Assembly: GCF_000517125.1 (NCBI RefSeq)
Contig: NZ_KI912155.1
Coordinates: forward strand, 951,179-1,015,178
Direction of reading: 5' to 3'
Source: Arthrobacter sp. MA-N2
GTDB taxonomy: Bacteria > Actinomycetota > Actinomycetes > Actinomycetales > Micrococcaceae
DNA length: 64,000 bases
Positions 41,573 through 50,804 of this stretch are shown piece by piece. The translations under genes and the position numbers were made by a program. The notes beneath the pieces are model-generated. The model was not told where the DNA came from. It searched no databases and saw only the letters and a program-made list of their open reading frames with translations. How positions within the stretch are numbered: position 1 is the stretch's first letter; every line of letters starts with the position of its first letter.

Positions 41573-41929
41573 ATGAGCCCTTCTCCCACCGAGGGAATCA
41601 AGACCGTGCTGCATCCCGTTTCCGATCTCGCCTCAGCGAAAGCCGTGTACTCCGCCCTGCTTGGCATACAACCACAAGCTGACGGTCCCTACTACGTTGG
41701 CTTCGATGCCGCGGGGCAGCACATCGGGCTGGTCCCGGGCGGCGGCCCGCAAGGAATGACCTCGCCCGTAGCCTACTGGCACGTTTCGGACATCGAGGCG
41801 AAGCTGGCGGAAGTCACCGCCGCGGGCGCCACCGTGAAGGAAGCAGCCCACGACGTCGGTGGCGGCCGTTTGGTAGCAACCGTCACCGATCCGGATGGCA
41901 ACGTCCTCGGGCTGCTTCAGGATCCCTGA
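41573..41929 (+). CDS. VOC (glyoxalase/bleomycin-resistance fold) family protein
   Basis: The 118-residue protein has the paired beta-alpha-beta pattern of the VOC family: HPVSDLASAKAVYSALLGI near residue 14, AYWHVSDIEAKLAEVTAAGA near 66 and VTDPDGNVLGLLQDP at the C-terminus. It is too small to assign a substrate. AGGAGA precedes the ATG. Confidence 0.88.
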   Translation: MSPSPTEGIKTVLHPVSDLASAKAVYSALLGIQPQADGPYYVGFDAAGQHIGLVPGGGPQGMTSPVAYWHVSDIEAKLAEVTAAGATVKEAAHDVGGGRLVATVTDPDGNVLGLLQDP

Positions 41930-42023
41930 GTCCCGGCCAAGACGTATTACTCGAAGCTGGTTAGATAGAGCCAGACGCCGACGGAGAGCGCAAATGCGGT
42001 CCCGCGTAACAGATGGAGACACA

Positions 42024-44426
42024 ATGAGCACTACCACCGGAACGGACTCGCGGACGGAAACACAGTCGCCTGAGACGCATGTTGCCGACACCCACGATCT
42101 GATCCGGGTCCAGGGTGCGCGCGAGAACAACCTCAAGAACGTGACCGTTGAGATACCGAAGCGCCGCCTGACAGTGTTCACTGGCGTCTCCGGCTCGGGC
42201 AAGAGTTCGCTCGTGTTCGCCACGATCGCCGCCGAGTCGCAGCGGATGATCAACGAGACGTACAGCGCGTTCGTGCAGGGTTTCATGCCGAACCTCTCCC
42301 GGCCCGACGTCGACCGGCTTGAGGGACTTACCACGGCCATAATTGTCGACCAGGAGCGGATGGGCGCGAACCCCCGTTCGACTGTCGGCACGGCCACTGA
42401 TGCCAACGCCATGCTGCGCATCCTCTTCAGCCGGCTTGGCTCGCCGTACGTCGGGCCGCCCACGGCGTTCTCCTTCAATGTCCCGACGCGAAAGGCGAGC
42501 GGGGTGATGAGCACGGATAAGGGCGGCAGGGTCGAGAAGAGCGTGGTCCGGAACGCGGTCTATCTTGGCGGCATGTGTCCGCGCTGCGAAGGCATGGGCT
42601 CGGTTTCCGATTTCGATCTCACGGCGCTCTACGATGACAGCAAGTCGCTGGCCGGGGGTGCCTTGACCATCCCCGGCTACAGCATGGACGGCTGGTACGG
42701 CCGCATTTTCAGCGGCGTCGGTTTCGACATGGACAAGCCGATCTCGAAGTTCACCAAGAGGGAGTTGGACGACCTTCTTTACAAGGAGCCCACCAAGATC
42801 AAGGTCGAAGGCATCAACCTCACCTACGAGGGCTTGATACCGAAGATCCAGAAGTCGATGCTCTCCAAGGACGTGGACGCGATGCAGCCGCACGTTCGGG
42901 CTTTCGTGGAGCGCGCCATCACTTTCCAAGCCTGCCCCGAGTGCGACGGTACCCGGCTCAGCCCGGAGGCCCGGTCCTCGAAGATCCAGGGCAAGAACAT
43001 CGCCGAGCTGTGCCAAATGCAGATCAGCGACCTGGCCGACTGGGTCCGGGGCCTCCAGGAACCGTCGGTCGCGCCGCTTCTCGCGGGTCTGCGGCACCTC
43101 CTCGACTCGTTCGCCGAAATCGGGCTGGGTTACCTCTCCTTGGACCGGCCGGCCGGCACGCTGTCCGGTGGCGAGGCACAGCGAACCAAAATGATCCGCC
43201 ACCTCGGCTCGTCCCTCACGGACATTACGTATGTCTTCGACGAGCCGACCATTGGCCTGCATCCCCACGACATCGAAAAGATGAACCAACTGCTGCTGCA
43301 GCTCCGGGACAAGGGCAACACGGTGCTGGTTGTCGAGCACAAGCCGGAGACCATTGCGATCGCCGACCACGTGGTCGATCTTGGTCCCGGCGCCGGTACC
43401 GAGGGCGGTAGCGTCTGCTTCGAGGGCACCGTGGAGGGCTTGCGGCAGAGTGACACCATCACCGGACGGCACCTCGACGATAGGGCGCGGCTCAAGGAAT
43501 CGGCCCGGACGTCGTCGGGGGCCCTCGAGGTGCGCGGCGCCTCGACGCACAACCTCCGCGACGTCGACGTCGACGTGCCGCTGGGCGTTCTCTGCGTGGT
43601 CACGGGCGTGGCGGGTTCCGGGAAGAGCTCGCTGATCCACGGTTCCGTGGCTGGCCGGGAAGGTGTGGTGGTCATCGACCAGGCCGCGATCAAGGGCTCG
43701 CGGCGCAGCAACCCGGCGACCTATACCGGACTGCTCGAACCGATCCGCAAAGCGTTCGCGAAGGCCAACGGCGTGAAGCCTGCGCTGTTCAGCTCCAATT
43801 CGGAAGGCGCCTGCCCCAGCTGCAACGGCGCGGGGGTGATTTTCACCGAACTGGGCGTCATGGCGACCGTGGAGTCTACGTGTGAGGAGTGCGAGGGCAG
43901 GCGTTTCCAGGCCTCCGTGCTCGAATACACGCTGGGCGGTCGCAACATCGCCGACGTCCTGGCGATGTCCATGACCGAGGCGGCGGAGTTCTTCAGCGAA
44001 GGAGAGGCGCGCACGCCTGCCGCCCACAAGATCCTCGACCGGCTGGTCGACGTCGGACTCGGTTACCTCACCCTCGGGCAGCCACTCACCACGCTCTCCG
44101 GTGGCGAACGGCAGCGCGTCAAGCTGGCCGCCCAGATGGCAGAGAAGGGCGATGTCTACGTCCTCGACGAACCGACCACCGGCCTCCACCTCGCGGACGT
44201 CGAGAACCTGCTGGGCCTCCTGGACCGGCTCGTCGACTCCGGGAAGTCGGTCATCGTGATCGAACACCACCAAGCAGTCATGGCGCACGCTGACTGGATC
44301 ATCGACCTCGGCCCGGGCGCCGGTCACGACGGTGGACAGGTCGTTTTCGAGGGCACGCCGGCCGATCTCGTCGAGGCTCGTTCCACCCTCACGGGCAAGC
44401 ACTTGGCGGCCTACGTCGGAGCATGA
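42024..44426 (+). CDS. UvrA-like ABC ATPase (class II, DrrC-type resistance or repair protein)
   Basis: The 800-residue protein is a tandem ABC ATPase of the UvrA family. It has Walker A GVSGSGKSS near residue 55 and GVAGSGKSS near 533, signature motifs LSGGEAQR and LSGGERQR, Walker B segments VFDEPTIGLH and VLDEPTTGLH, and zinc-finger cysteine pairs (CPRCEGMG, CPECDG, CPSCNG, CEECEG). It is about 150 residues shorter than housekeeping UvrA. Class II proteins occur in antibiotic producers and confer DNA-damage or drug tolerance. Its stop is 1 bp from that of the convergent drug exporter. Confidence 0.9.
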   Translation: MSTTTGTDSRTETQSPETHVADTHDLIRVQGARENNLKNVTVEIPKRRLTVFTGVSGSGKSSLVFATIAAESQRMINETYSAFVQGFMPNLSRPDVDRLEGLTTAIIVDQERMGANPRSTVGTATDANAMLRILFSRLGSPYVGPPTAFSFNVPTRKASGVMSTDKGGRVEKSVVRNAVYLGGMCPRCEGMGSVSDFDLTALYDDSKSLAGGALTIPGYSMDGWYGRIFSGVGFDMDKPISKFTKRELDDLLYKEPTKIKVEGINLTYEGLIPKIQKSMLSKDVDAMQPHVRAFVERAITFQACPECDGTRLSPEARSSKIQGKNIAELCQMQISDLADWVRGLQEPSVAPLLAGLRHLLDSFAEIGLGYLSLDRPAGTLSGGEAQRTKMIRHLGSSLTDITYVFDEPTIGLHPHDIEKMNQLLLQLRDKGNTVLVVEHKPETIAIADHVVDLGPGAGTEGGSVCFEGTVEGLRQSDTITGRHLDDRARLKESARTSSGALEVRGASTHNLRDVDVDVPLGVLCVVTGVAGSGKSSLIHGSVAGREGVVVIDQAAIKGSRRSNPATYTGLLEPIRKAFAKANGVKPALFSSNSEGACPSCNGAGVIFTELGVMATVESTCEECEGRRFQASVLEYTLGGRNIADVLAMSMTEAAEFFSEGEARTPAAHKILDRLVDVGLGYLTLGQPLTTLSGGERQRVKLAAQMAEKGDVYVLDEPTTGLHLADVENLLGLLDRLVDSGKSVIVIEHHQAVMAHADWIIDLGPGAGHDGGQVVFEGTPADLVEARSTLTGKHLAAYVGA

Positions 44427-44427
44427 A

Positions 44428-45843
44428 TTAGCGGGACGGCGCGTTCCCCTGAGCCCTGGCCGGAACGTGGATGAAGAGGCTCGCGATGGCGGTGAGCAGG
44501 AGCAGGGACGCCGCGATAATGAAGCTCGTCTGCATTCCTTGGACGAAGCCGCCGCGGCCGGCGATCAGCGCGCCGAAAACCGCGATCGCGACGGCGCCGC
44601 CCACCTGACGGAATGTGTTGAACACTGCGCTCGCCGTGCCCGCCTTGTCGCCGGGCACGCTTGCGAGGACGACGGCGGTGACTTGCGGCATCGCGATTGA
44701 TCCGCCGGAACCCGTCAGGATCAGGAACAATGCGACGAGGAGCGGAGATCCAAGCGGCGCAGTGAGGAGCATGGCGACGATTCCGCAGACCATGGACGTC
44801 AGCCCCACCACCACAGGCACCCGCGTCCCGAAGCGGTTCGAGAGGCTCCCGCTGACGATGTTGCCGACGATGCTGAATGCCGCAGAAGGAAGGAAAGCGA
44901 ATCCAGCCTGAAGTGGGGTCAGGCCAAGATGCTGTTGGAGGAAGAGGCTGATAACAAAGACCGTCCCGAAGTGGCCCACCATGAACGCGAATCCCACCGA
45001 GAGGGAGATCCGCATGCCAGCGGAGCGAAACAGCCCAAGGGGCATCATCGGGTGCCGCACGCGCGCCTGGATCAGGAGGAAAGCTGCAAGGCTGAGGGCT
45101 GCGAGCACCAGGCTGGCCACCACGGTCACCGTGCCGAAACCCTCGGAACCACCCGTGATGAGCCCGTACATCAACGCGGTCAGGGCGAGGACCGCTGCGG
45201 CCTGACCGGCCCAGTCGAAAGGGCTGGGGCGGCGGGGCGAGGTGGCAACGGAGGCCAGAAGTACGAGCATCGCGATGCAGACCGGAAGGTTGATGCCGAA
45301 CACGAGTCGCCAGTTCACCGTGGTGAGCAGGCCGCCGACCAAGGGGCCGACAGCGCCGGCGACGGCCCCTCCGACGGCCCAGATCCCGAGGGCGTGTGCC
45401 CTACGGCGCGGATCCGGAAAGGCCTGTCGAATCAGTGCCATCGATGCCGGCAACATGATGGATGCCGCTCCCCCTTGAAGGAAGCGGGCAGCAATGAGAA
45501 CCCCCGACGTCGGCGCAAGTGCGCACGCAACCGACGCCACGAGGAACAGCGCGATGCCCCACCCCAGAGCGGTCTTCGCGCCGATCCGATCCGACAGGTT
45601 CCCTGCAAACAGCAACAACGCGGCGAACATCAGCGTGTACCCGTCGATGACCCACTGCAGCCCGGCCGTCCCGCCGCCGAGTTCCCGCCCGATGCTGGTG
45701 AGCGCAACGTTGACGATCAGGATGTCCAAGGTGATCAAAAAGAATCCCAAGGACGCAATCGCGAGCGTGAGGCGTGCCCGTGGCGCATCGGCCATGTCCG
45801 ACGGGGGAACCGGAGCCGGCCACTTGGTTTCGGGGTGTGTCAT
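44428..45843 (-). CDS. MFS drug exporter, DHA2 family (14 helices)
   Basis: The 471-residue protein has the DHA2 signatures LDILIVNVALTSIGRELG near residue 39, WVIDGYTLMFAALLLFAGNLSDRIGAK near 64 and the motif C-like GGAVAGAVGPLVGGLL near 155. About 14 membrane segments are visible. It likely exports a drug or metabolite by proton antiport. A downstream ATG at 45795 is an alternative start. It converges on the UvrA-like gene with almost no gap, so both may belong to one resistance locus. Confidence 0.88.
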   Translation of the reverse strand: MTHPETKWPAPVPPSDMADAPRARLTLAIASLGFFLITLDILIVNVALTSIGRELGGGTAGLQWVIDGYTLMFAALLLFAGNLSDRIGAKTALGWGIALFLVASVACALAPTSGVLIAARFLQGGAASIMLPASMALIRQAFPDPRRRAHALGIWAVGGAVAGAVGPLVGGLLTTVNWRLVFGINLPVCIAMLVLLASVATSPRRPSPFDWAGQAAAVLALTALMYGLITGGSEGFGTVTVVASLVLAALSLAAFLLIQARVRHPMMPLGLFRSAGMRISLSVGFAFMVGHFGTVFVISLFLQQHLGLTPLQAGFAFLPSAAFSIVGNIVSGSLSNRFGTRVPVVVGLTSMVCGIVAMLLTAPLGSPLLVALFLILTGSGGSIAMPQVTAVVLASVPGDKAGTASAVFNTFRQVGGAVAIAVFGALIAGRGGFVQGMQTSFIIAASLLLLTAIASLFIHVPARAQGNAPSR

Positions 45844-45982
45844 GGGTTAAGGAAACAAGCTGCCGGAAGAATGAGGGAGTCTCTACCGTGAGGGGTACTG
45901 GCAGTGACCCCCACCGGAGGCGCGGTTACCGCGAAGTTGAGCGCCGCCGTCGCGGACGGCCACCGGAGGGCTCGACGCTGTG

Positions 45983-46309
45983 CTAGCCGGCAAGGCCGAG
46001 GAATACCAGCAAAGCCCTTTCAATCTCAACGAGCTGAGCGGCCGTCAAGCGGCCCACCCGGCTTTGCACGTTGGAACGTCGGACGGTCGTCAACTTGTCG
46101 ATCATCACCTGATTTTCTTGCCGCAAGCCTGACAGCTCCGAGGCGGAGACACCGACCCGCAGGAGAGGTGCGTCAATCAGGGTTGTTGTCAGAGGAAGCA
46201 CTGTAACGGAATCGGTGACGTCGAATCGGTTATCCTGGATCACCAGCGCTGGCCGTGGCTTGGAGGCGTGGACGCCGCCGGCTACTGTCCAGAGTTCGCC
46301 ACGGTTCAC
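45983..46309 (-). CDS. mazF: PemK/MazF family toxin (mRNA interferase)
   Basis: The 108-residue protein has the family N-terminus NRGELWTVAG, the strand RPALVIQDNRFD near residue 19, TVLPLTTTL near 36 and the core QENQVMIDKLTTVRR near 64. These match MazF/PemK endoribonucleases. It overlaps the antitoxin stop by 4 bp (ATGA), a normal arrangement for this module. The 139 bp between its stop and the exporter gene hold no recognisable gene. Confidence 0.92.
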   Translation of the reverse strand: MNRGELWTVAGGVHASKPRPALVIQDNRFDVTDSVTVLPLTTTLIDAPLLRVGVSASELSGLRQENQVMIDKLTTVRRSNVQSRVGRLTAAQLVEIERALLVFLGLAG

Positions 46310-46512
46310 TCGTCGTCCCAGGACGCTGCCACAGCCTCGATGAACTCTTGGTCATCGGAGTGCTGTCCAGCAGCTGCCACGGCAGCGGCCTGCCGGTGGG
46401 CTTCGGCGTCGAACCCATGAGACCGAACGTCCGGCACCCATATCTGGATGGGACGGAAGCCGTGCTCGCGCATCCGCTTACGGTATTCGCCGACCCGATC
46501 TCGAACTGCCAT
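46306..46512 (-). CDS. mazE: MazE-like antitoxin (DUF3018)
   Basis: The 68-residue protein has the DNA-binding N-terminal part DRVGEYRKRMREHGFRPIQI and WVPD, typical of the MazE-like DUF3018 antitoxins. An acidic C-terminus follows (DDQEFIEAVAASWDDE), which would wrap the toxin. It is directly upstream of and coupled to mazF, so the pair should be autoregulated. A short palindrome-like TGTTACATGTAACG lies just upstream of the start. Confidence 0.9.
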   Translation of the reverse strand: MAVRDRVGEYRKRMREHGFRPIQIWVPDVRSHGFDAEAHRQAAAVAAAGQHSDDQEFIEAVAASWDDE

Positions 46513-46584
46513 GAAATCAATGTTACATGTAACGATTCTCTTGCGACAGATGCAGAAGCCGCCGCGGGCACCGCCGTCGAGCCC

Positions 46585-47247
46585 CTATGCGACCAACACC
46601 GCGGCAGCGCTGTCCATATGCTCGATGATGGTCTTGCGGGCCAGTGACGCATCCCCGGTTTCGATGGCGGCCACAATGTCGTGGTGGCGCTCGACGCTCA
46701 TGTTCTTGACGCCCTTTTCCAGCCCCGCGAACATGATGGACATCCGGATGGATCCCTCCAGCGATTCCCAGGAATGAAGCAGTGTCTCGTTGCCGGTGAG
46801 GCGGCACATGGTGCGGTGGAATTCCAGATCGGACTCGATCCGTTCCTCCAGGCTTCCCTCGGCTGCGGCCGCCATGGTGTCGACGGCTGCGCGCAGCGAG
46901 GTGATTACCTGTTGGCGGTCGGGCAATTCGCAAAGCGTGCGCGCGGCGAGGGATTCCAAGGCTGCGCGGACCGAGTAGATATCGCGGATTTCCTTGGCAT
47001 CGAGGTGGCGGACGGAGAGCCGGCCACGGGGCCCTGCCGACAGGAGGCCCTCTTGCTCAAGTTGCCTCAGCGCCTCCCTGAGTGTCCCTCGGCTGATCTG
47101 GAGCATGTCCGACAATTCGGTTTCCACCAGGTGCCGGCCGGGTGCCAGTTCGCCACTCGTGATGGCGGTCCGCAGCGCGGAGAGAGCCTGCTCGCGAAGG
47201 CTCTTCTTTTCCAGCCCTAGAAGGGGTGCTGTTGCTCCAGCCATCAT
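46585..47247 (-). CDS. GntR family (FadR/FCD subfamily) regulator of the ketose cluster
   Basis: The 220-residue protein has an N-terminal winged helix (LREQALSALRTAITSGELAPG to GRLSVRHL, about residues 17-81) and an all-helical FCD effector domain (residues 88-210) with the metal-binding-type DLEFHRTMC near 144. AAGGA precedes the ATG. An inverted repeat CGACTGT-TT-ACAGTCG lies 24 bp upstream of its start and recurs in the divergent promoter at 50.7 kb, so it most likely represses itself and the whole cluster. The inducer is probably the pathway sugar acid or phosphate. Confidence 0.9.
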   Translation of the reverse strand: MMAGATAPLLGLEKKSLREQALSALRTAITSGELAPGRHLVETELSDMLQISRGTLREALRQLEQEGLLSAGPRGRLSVRHLDAKEIRDIYSVRAALESLAARTLCELPDRQQVITSLRAAVDTMAAAAEGSLEERIESDLEFHRTMCRLTGNETLLHSWESLEGSIRMSIMFAGLEKGVKNMSVERHHDIVAAIETGDASLARKTIIEHMDSAAAVLVA

Positions 47248-47270
47248 GTCCGTCCTTCAGTGTCAGTGGT

Positions 47271-47299
47271 CGACTGTTTACAGTCGGTGTGTTAACTGT
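47271..47299. promoter_or_regulatory. GntR operator upstream of its own gene
   Basis: CGACTGT-TT-ACAGTCG (47271-47286) is a perfect inverted repeat. GTTAACTGT (47291-47299) adds a second half-site. The same core GACTGT-NN-ACAGTC occurs at 50729-50748. Confidence 0.75.
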
Positions 47300-47370
47300 T
47301 GATCTTACGGCAGGAGCACGGAACCGGCCGATGCCTGCCCCGCGCATTCCAAGCCCCACGAAAGACTGAC

Positions 47371-48363
47371 TTAGCCCAGTTCGGCCAAGACCTTCGCCAC
47401 TATCCGCTGTACCGACAATCCGTACTTCTCATGCAGGGTGGGCAGCGCACCGGCGTCGAGGAATTCATCCGGTAGCGCCACGGGAACTACACGCTTGCCC
47501 AGGCCCGCGGTGACCACGGCCGATGCCACCGTTTCGAACAAGCCGCCCACCACGCTGTGGTTCTCCAGCGTAACGGCCAGGCGGTCGGTGTTCAGCTCCG
47601 CCAAGACGGTGGAAGCGTCGAACGGCTTGATAGTGGGAGCATGCACGACGGCGACATCCACCTTGTGCGCGGCGAGCGCCTTTGCGGCCTGCAGCGCACG
47701 CATAGTCATCAGCCCGCTGGAGACAAACACGACGTCGTTGCCGCCCCGCAGCACCTTCGCCTTGCCGAGTTCGAACGTGTAGCCGTACTCGTCCAGCACC
47801 GTGGGGACGTTGCCGCGAAGGAGGCGCAGGTACGTGGGACCGTCGCTTGCTGCCAGTTGCGGCACCGCTTGTTCGATGTCCACGGAGTCGCATGGATCAA
47901 CGATGGTCAGATTCGGCATGCCGCGGAAAATGGCCATGTCCTCCGTGGCCTGGTGGCTGGGTCCGTAGCCCGTGGTCAGGCCAGGGAGTCCGCCCACAAT
48001 GTTCACGTTCAAGTTCGGCTCGGCGATGTCGAGGCACAGGAAGTCGTAGGCCCGGCGCGCGGCGAACACGGAGTAGGTCGAGGCGAACGGCACCAAGCCG
48101 GTCTCGGCCAGCCCTGCCGCCGCGCCGAAGAGCAACTGCTCAGCCATGCCCATCTGGAAGAACCGCTCCGGGAAGGCCTGCGCGAAGATGTGCATGTCCG
48201 TGTATTTGCCCAGGTCAGCGGTGAGTCCGACTATTCGCGGGTCGGCCTCGGCGGCCTTCACCAGCGCGTGGCCGAAAGGCGCGGAAGAAGTCTTCTGGCC
48301 CGGATCCGCGAACGACGCGATCATGGCGGAGGTCTTTAGTTTCGGGGCAGTGACGGTGCTCAT
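47371..48363 (-). CDS. Transketolase C-terminal subunit (split transketolase)
   Basis: The 330-residue protein holds the Pyr (central) and C-terminal domains of transketolase. Features are the GMAEQLLFGAAAGLAETG catalytic Glu region near residue 65, FASTYSVFAARRAYDFLC near 86, GPSHQATEDMAIFRGMPN near 126 and a C-terminal domain from about residue 200. The ATG at 48363 overlaps the N-subunit stop as ATGA. The long upstream frame lies over the partner gene and is rejected. Split transketolases occur in sugar-specific pathways, such as the apulose-4-phosphate enzyme, and in some archaea. Confidence 0.93.
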   Translation of the reverse strand: MSTVTAPKLKTSAMIASFADPGQKTSSAPFGHALVKAAEADPRIVGLTADLGKYTDMHIFAQAFPERFFQMGMAEQLLFGAAAGLAETGLVPFASTYSVFAARRAYDFLCLDIAEPNLNVNIVGGLPGLTTGYGPSHQATEDMAIFRGMPNLTIVDPCDSVDIEQAVPQLAASDGPTYLRLLRGNVPTVLDEYGYTFELGKAKVLRGGNDVVFVSSGLMTMRALQAAKALAAHKVDVAVVHAPTIKPFDASTVLAELNTDRLAVTLENHSVVGGLFETVASAVVTAGLGKRVVPVALPDEFLDAGALPTLHEKYGLSVQRIVAKVLAELG

Positions 48364-49274
48364 CGGGTGACCTTCCCTTTGGATCCTGCGGTCAGCTGCT
48401 TGCGGCACAGCTGCCATTCGTGTTCTTCGATGCGCATGAAGTGCGCCTTTTCGCGTTCCTCGAGCAGCGGCACGCCGCGCCCCACCTTCGTGTCGCACAA
48501 GATGACGGAAGGACGTCCGACGGCGGCGGCCTGGGCGGCGGCGTTGTCGAACGCGGCCAGCAACGCACCGACGTCGTTCCCGTCCACCCGCTGCGTGTAC
48601 CAGCCGAAGGCTTGCCACTTTTCCGTCACGGGCTCGGTCCGGAGGACCGTGTCTGTCTTCCCGTCGGCCTGCAGGGCGTTAATGTCCACCATGGCCGTCA
48701 GGTTGCCCAGCTGGTGGTGGTGGGCGCCCATGGCGGCTTCCCAGGTGGAACCTTCGTCAAGCTCGCCGTCGGAGAGGAAGTTGTAGACCCTCGCGTTGGA
48801 TCCCCGTCCCGATGGAGCGCGGTGCCGAAGACCAAGGGCAATTCCGACGGCGATGGGGAGCCCGTGTCCCAGCGAACCTCCGGAGATCTCCATGCCCGGC
48901 GTGTAGCTCGACATCCCGGACATGGGGAGCCGGGAATCGTCCGAACCGTAGCTTTCGAGCTCCTCGACGGGAATGATTCCGGCCTCGGCCAATGCTGCAT
49001 AGTGGCCGATCGCGTAGTGGCCCGTGGAGAGCAGGAATCGGTCCCTCCCCTCCCATTCGGGGTCATTGGCGCGGTAGCGGAGCTGATCTGCGTAAATGGC
49101 TGCGAGCATGTCCGCCGCTCCGAGTGCCTGGCCAACATAGCCCTGCCCTTGGACTTCACCCATGTTGAGGGCATAGTGCCGGATACGGTGAGCGGCTGCA
49201 GCCACCCGGTCAACTCGTTCCATCGCTGATTCTCCGGCACGTCCTGCCGTGTATTGCACCTGTTCCACCGTCAT
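48360..49274 (-). CDS. Transketolase N-terminal subunit (thiamine diphosphate-binding)
   Basis: The 304-residue protein is the PP domain of transketolase. It has the Mg-thiamine diphosphate motif SDGELDEGSTWEAAMGAHHH near residue 167, the substrate-binding STGHYAIGHYAALAEAG near 83 and GGSLGHGLPIAVGIALG near 131. Its ATG shares one base with the transporter stop (TGATG), and its stop overlaps the C-terminal subunit. Transporter and both subunits therefore form one tightly coupled operon under the divergent operator. Confidence 0.93.
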   Translation of the reverse strand: MTVEQVQYTAGRAGESAMERVDRVAAAAHRIRHYALNMGEVQGQGYVGQALGAADMLAAIYADQLRYRANDPEWEGRDRFLLSTGHYAIGHYAALAEAGIIPVEELESYGSDDSRLPMSGMSSYTPGMEISGGSLGHGLPIAVGIALGLRHRAPSGRGSNARVYNFLSDGELDEGSTWEAAMGAHHHQLGNLTAMVDINALQADGKTDTVLRTEPVTEKWQAFGWYTQRVDGNDVGALLAAFDNAAAQAAAVGRPSVILCDTKVGRGVPLLEEREKAHFMRIEEHEWQLCRKQLTAGSKGKVTR

Positions 49275-50611
49275 CAGACATTCACCGACTGGGGAGTGCT
49301 TTTGGTGGCCTCATCTGCCAGCTGGCGCTCACGCTTGCCCCAGGTTTCGCGGGTAGCCAAAGCCGCCCAGAGGCCGATGGCTGCGTAGGCACCGAAGAGC
49401 AACGCCGGGCCCATCCATCCCATGGCGACGAAGAGCAGGGTGGTGATGAAGGGGGTGAAGCCCGAGATGGTGGCCGAGATCTGGTAGGCAAGCGAGGCAC
49501 CGGAGGCGCGGGTCTTCGCCTGGAACAGCTCGGGGAACCAGGCGCCCTGGGCACCGGCGAGGGAGTTCTGGCAGACGCCGTAGGAGACGGCGATCGTGGC
49601 AATGATAAAGATGAACAAACCGGTATTGACCAGCAGGAACATCGGGATGGCAAAGAGCACCGCGAAAGCGCAGGACCAGATGTAGACAGGGCGCCGTCCG
49701 ATCCTGTCCGTGAGCCGCGCCCAGGCCTGGGTGGCGAAGATGCCGATGGCCGAGGCGATGCAGAGGGCCACCAGAGTCTGGGTCTTATCTGCCAGGTGCT
49801 GGCCGTTCAGGTAGGAAATCATATACGTGATGGAGACGGCGTAGCCCGCGGTCTCGGCAATGCGGAGGCCGATGCCCTTGACGATGTTGCGCCAGTCGGT
49901 CTTCAGGACCTCTACGATGGGCGACTTAACGATGGCCCCGCTGTCCTTGACCTCGTCGAAGACCGGGGATTCCGGGACCTTGGAGCGGATGATCAAGCCC
50001 ACAACAACCAACACCATGCTCGCGAGGAACGGAATGCGCCAGGCAAGTTCGCCGCCGAGCTGGACGCTGCCAAGGAAGACAAGGTTGGCCAGGAGGAGTC
50101 CCACGGGGAATCCGGTCTGGACGATGCCTGTGTACTTCCCCTTCTTCTTCCAGGGAGCATGCTCGTAGCTCATCAGGATGGCCCCGCCCCATTCGGCTCC
50201 GAAGGCCAGGCCCTGGACGATGCGGACGAACACCAGGAGCGCCGGCGCCAGGAGGCCCACTTGGCTGTACGTGGGAAGAAGGCCGATCAAGAATGTAGCC
50301 ACGCCCATCAGGATCAGGGAGGCCACGAGGACCGGCTTACGTCCCAATTTGTCACCCAGATGGCCGCCGATGATGCCGCCGATGGGGCGGGCGGCAAAGC
50401 CGACGCCGAGAGTGGCGAAAGCGGCGAGGGTGCCGGTCACGGGATCGCCCGTGGGGAAGAAGGCCGTTCCGAAGTACAGGGCAGCCGCGGTGCCGAAGCC
50501 GATGAAGTCATAGGTTTCGATGACTGCGCCCACACCGGAGCCGATGGCGACGCGCCTGGCGTCCTTGGTGCCGTGGACCGGACCGCGCATGGTCAGAGCT
50601 TCTTTGCTCAT
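49274..50611 (-). CDS. MFS transporter, metabolite:H+ symporter (MHS) family
   Basis: The 445-residue, 12-helix carrier has MHS signatures AIGSGVGAVIETYDFIGFG near residue 22, ARPIGGIIGGHLGDKLGRKP near 75 and a second GRRP loop near 301. This family usually moves organic acids or polyol-like compounds with protons. The ATG at 50611 with AAGGG upstream is preferred over a longer frame. It is the first gene of the minus-strand operon and has three operator-like sites in front of it. Transport of the pathway substrate is inferred. Confidence 0.9.
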   Translation of the reverse strand: MSKEALTMRGPVHGTKDARRVAIGSGVGAVIETYDFIGFGTAAALYFGTAFFPTGDPVTGTLAAFATLGVGFAARPIGGIIGGHLGDKLGRKPVLVASLILMGVATFLIGLLPTYSQVGLLAPALLVFVRIVQGLAFGAEWGGAILMSYEHAPWKKKGKYTGIVQTGFPVGLLLANLVFLGSVQLGGELAWRIPFLASMVLVVVGLIIRSKVPESPVFDEVKDSGAIVKSPIVEVLKTDWRNIVKGIGLRIAETAGYAVSITYMISYLNGQHLADKTQTLVALCIASAIGIFATQAWARLTDRIGRRPVYIWSCAFAVLFAIPMFLLVNTGLFIFIIATIAVSYGVCQNSLAGAQGAWFPELFQAKTRASGASLAYQISATISGFTPFITTLLFVAMGWMGPALLFGAYAAIGLWAALATRETWGKRERQLADEATKSTPQSVNV

Positions 50612-50658
50612 TGGTGAATCCCTTTCGAAGAGCGACTGAGGCAAGGCGCCTCAGCACT

Positions 50659-50748
50659 GTCGACTGTTAACACATGATATGTCAGTGTGACCTGCGTCAT
50701 CCAGTCCTGTCAACAGTCAACTTCAAGGGTTGACTGTTGACAGTCAAC
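50659..50748. promoter_or_regulatory. Divergent GntR operators of the ketose cluster
   Basis: The clearest site is GTTGACTGTTGACAGTCAAC (50729-50748), nine-base arms with a two-base spacer. Two weaker sites with one good half each lie at 50702-50721 (half ACAGTCAAC) and about 50659-50677 (half GTCGACTGT). They share the core of the operator at 47271-47286 and lie between the transporter operon and the TIM-barrel operon. Confidence 0.8.
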
Positions 50749-50804
50749 TTACGTATTGTGGTTCCCATCACTACTGCCTTCGGGCACGACTGGAGGAAAC
50801 GAAG

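Noticed and set aside
41961..44402. 813-codon open frame antisense to the UvrA-like gene
   Set aside because: The opposite strand encodes clear ABC ATPase motifs throughout; this frame has no recognisable domain and its composition follows the reversed codons.
45844..45982. Possible gene fragment between the drug exporter and mazF
   Set aside because: A short frame (VTPTGGAVTAKLSAAVADG) looks protein-like but is too small to assign and has no start or ribosome site.
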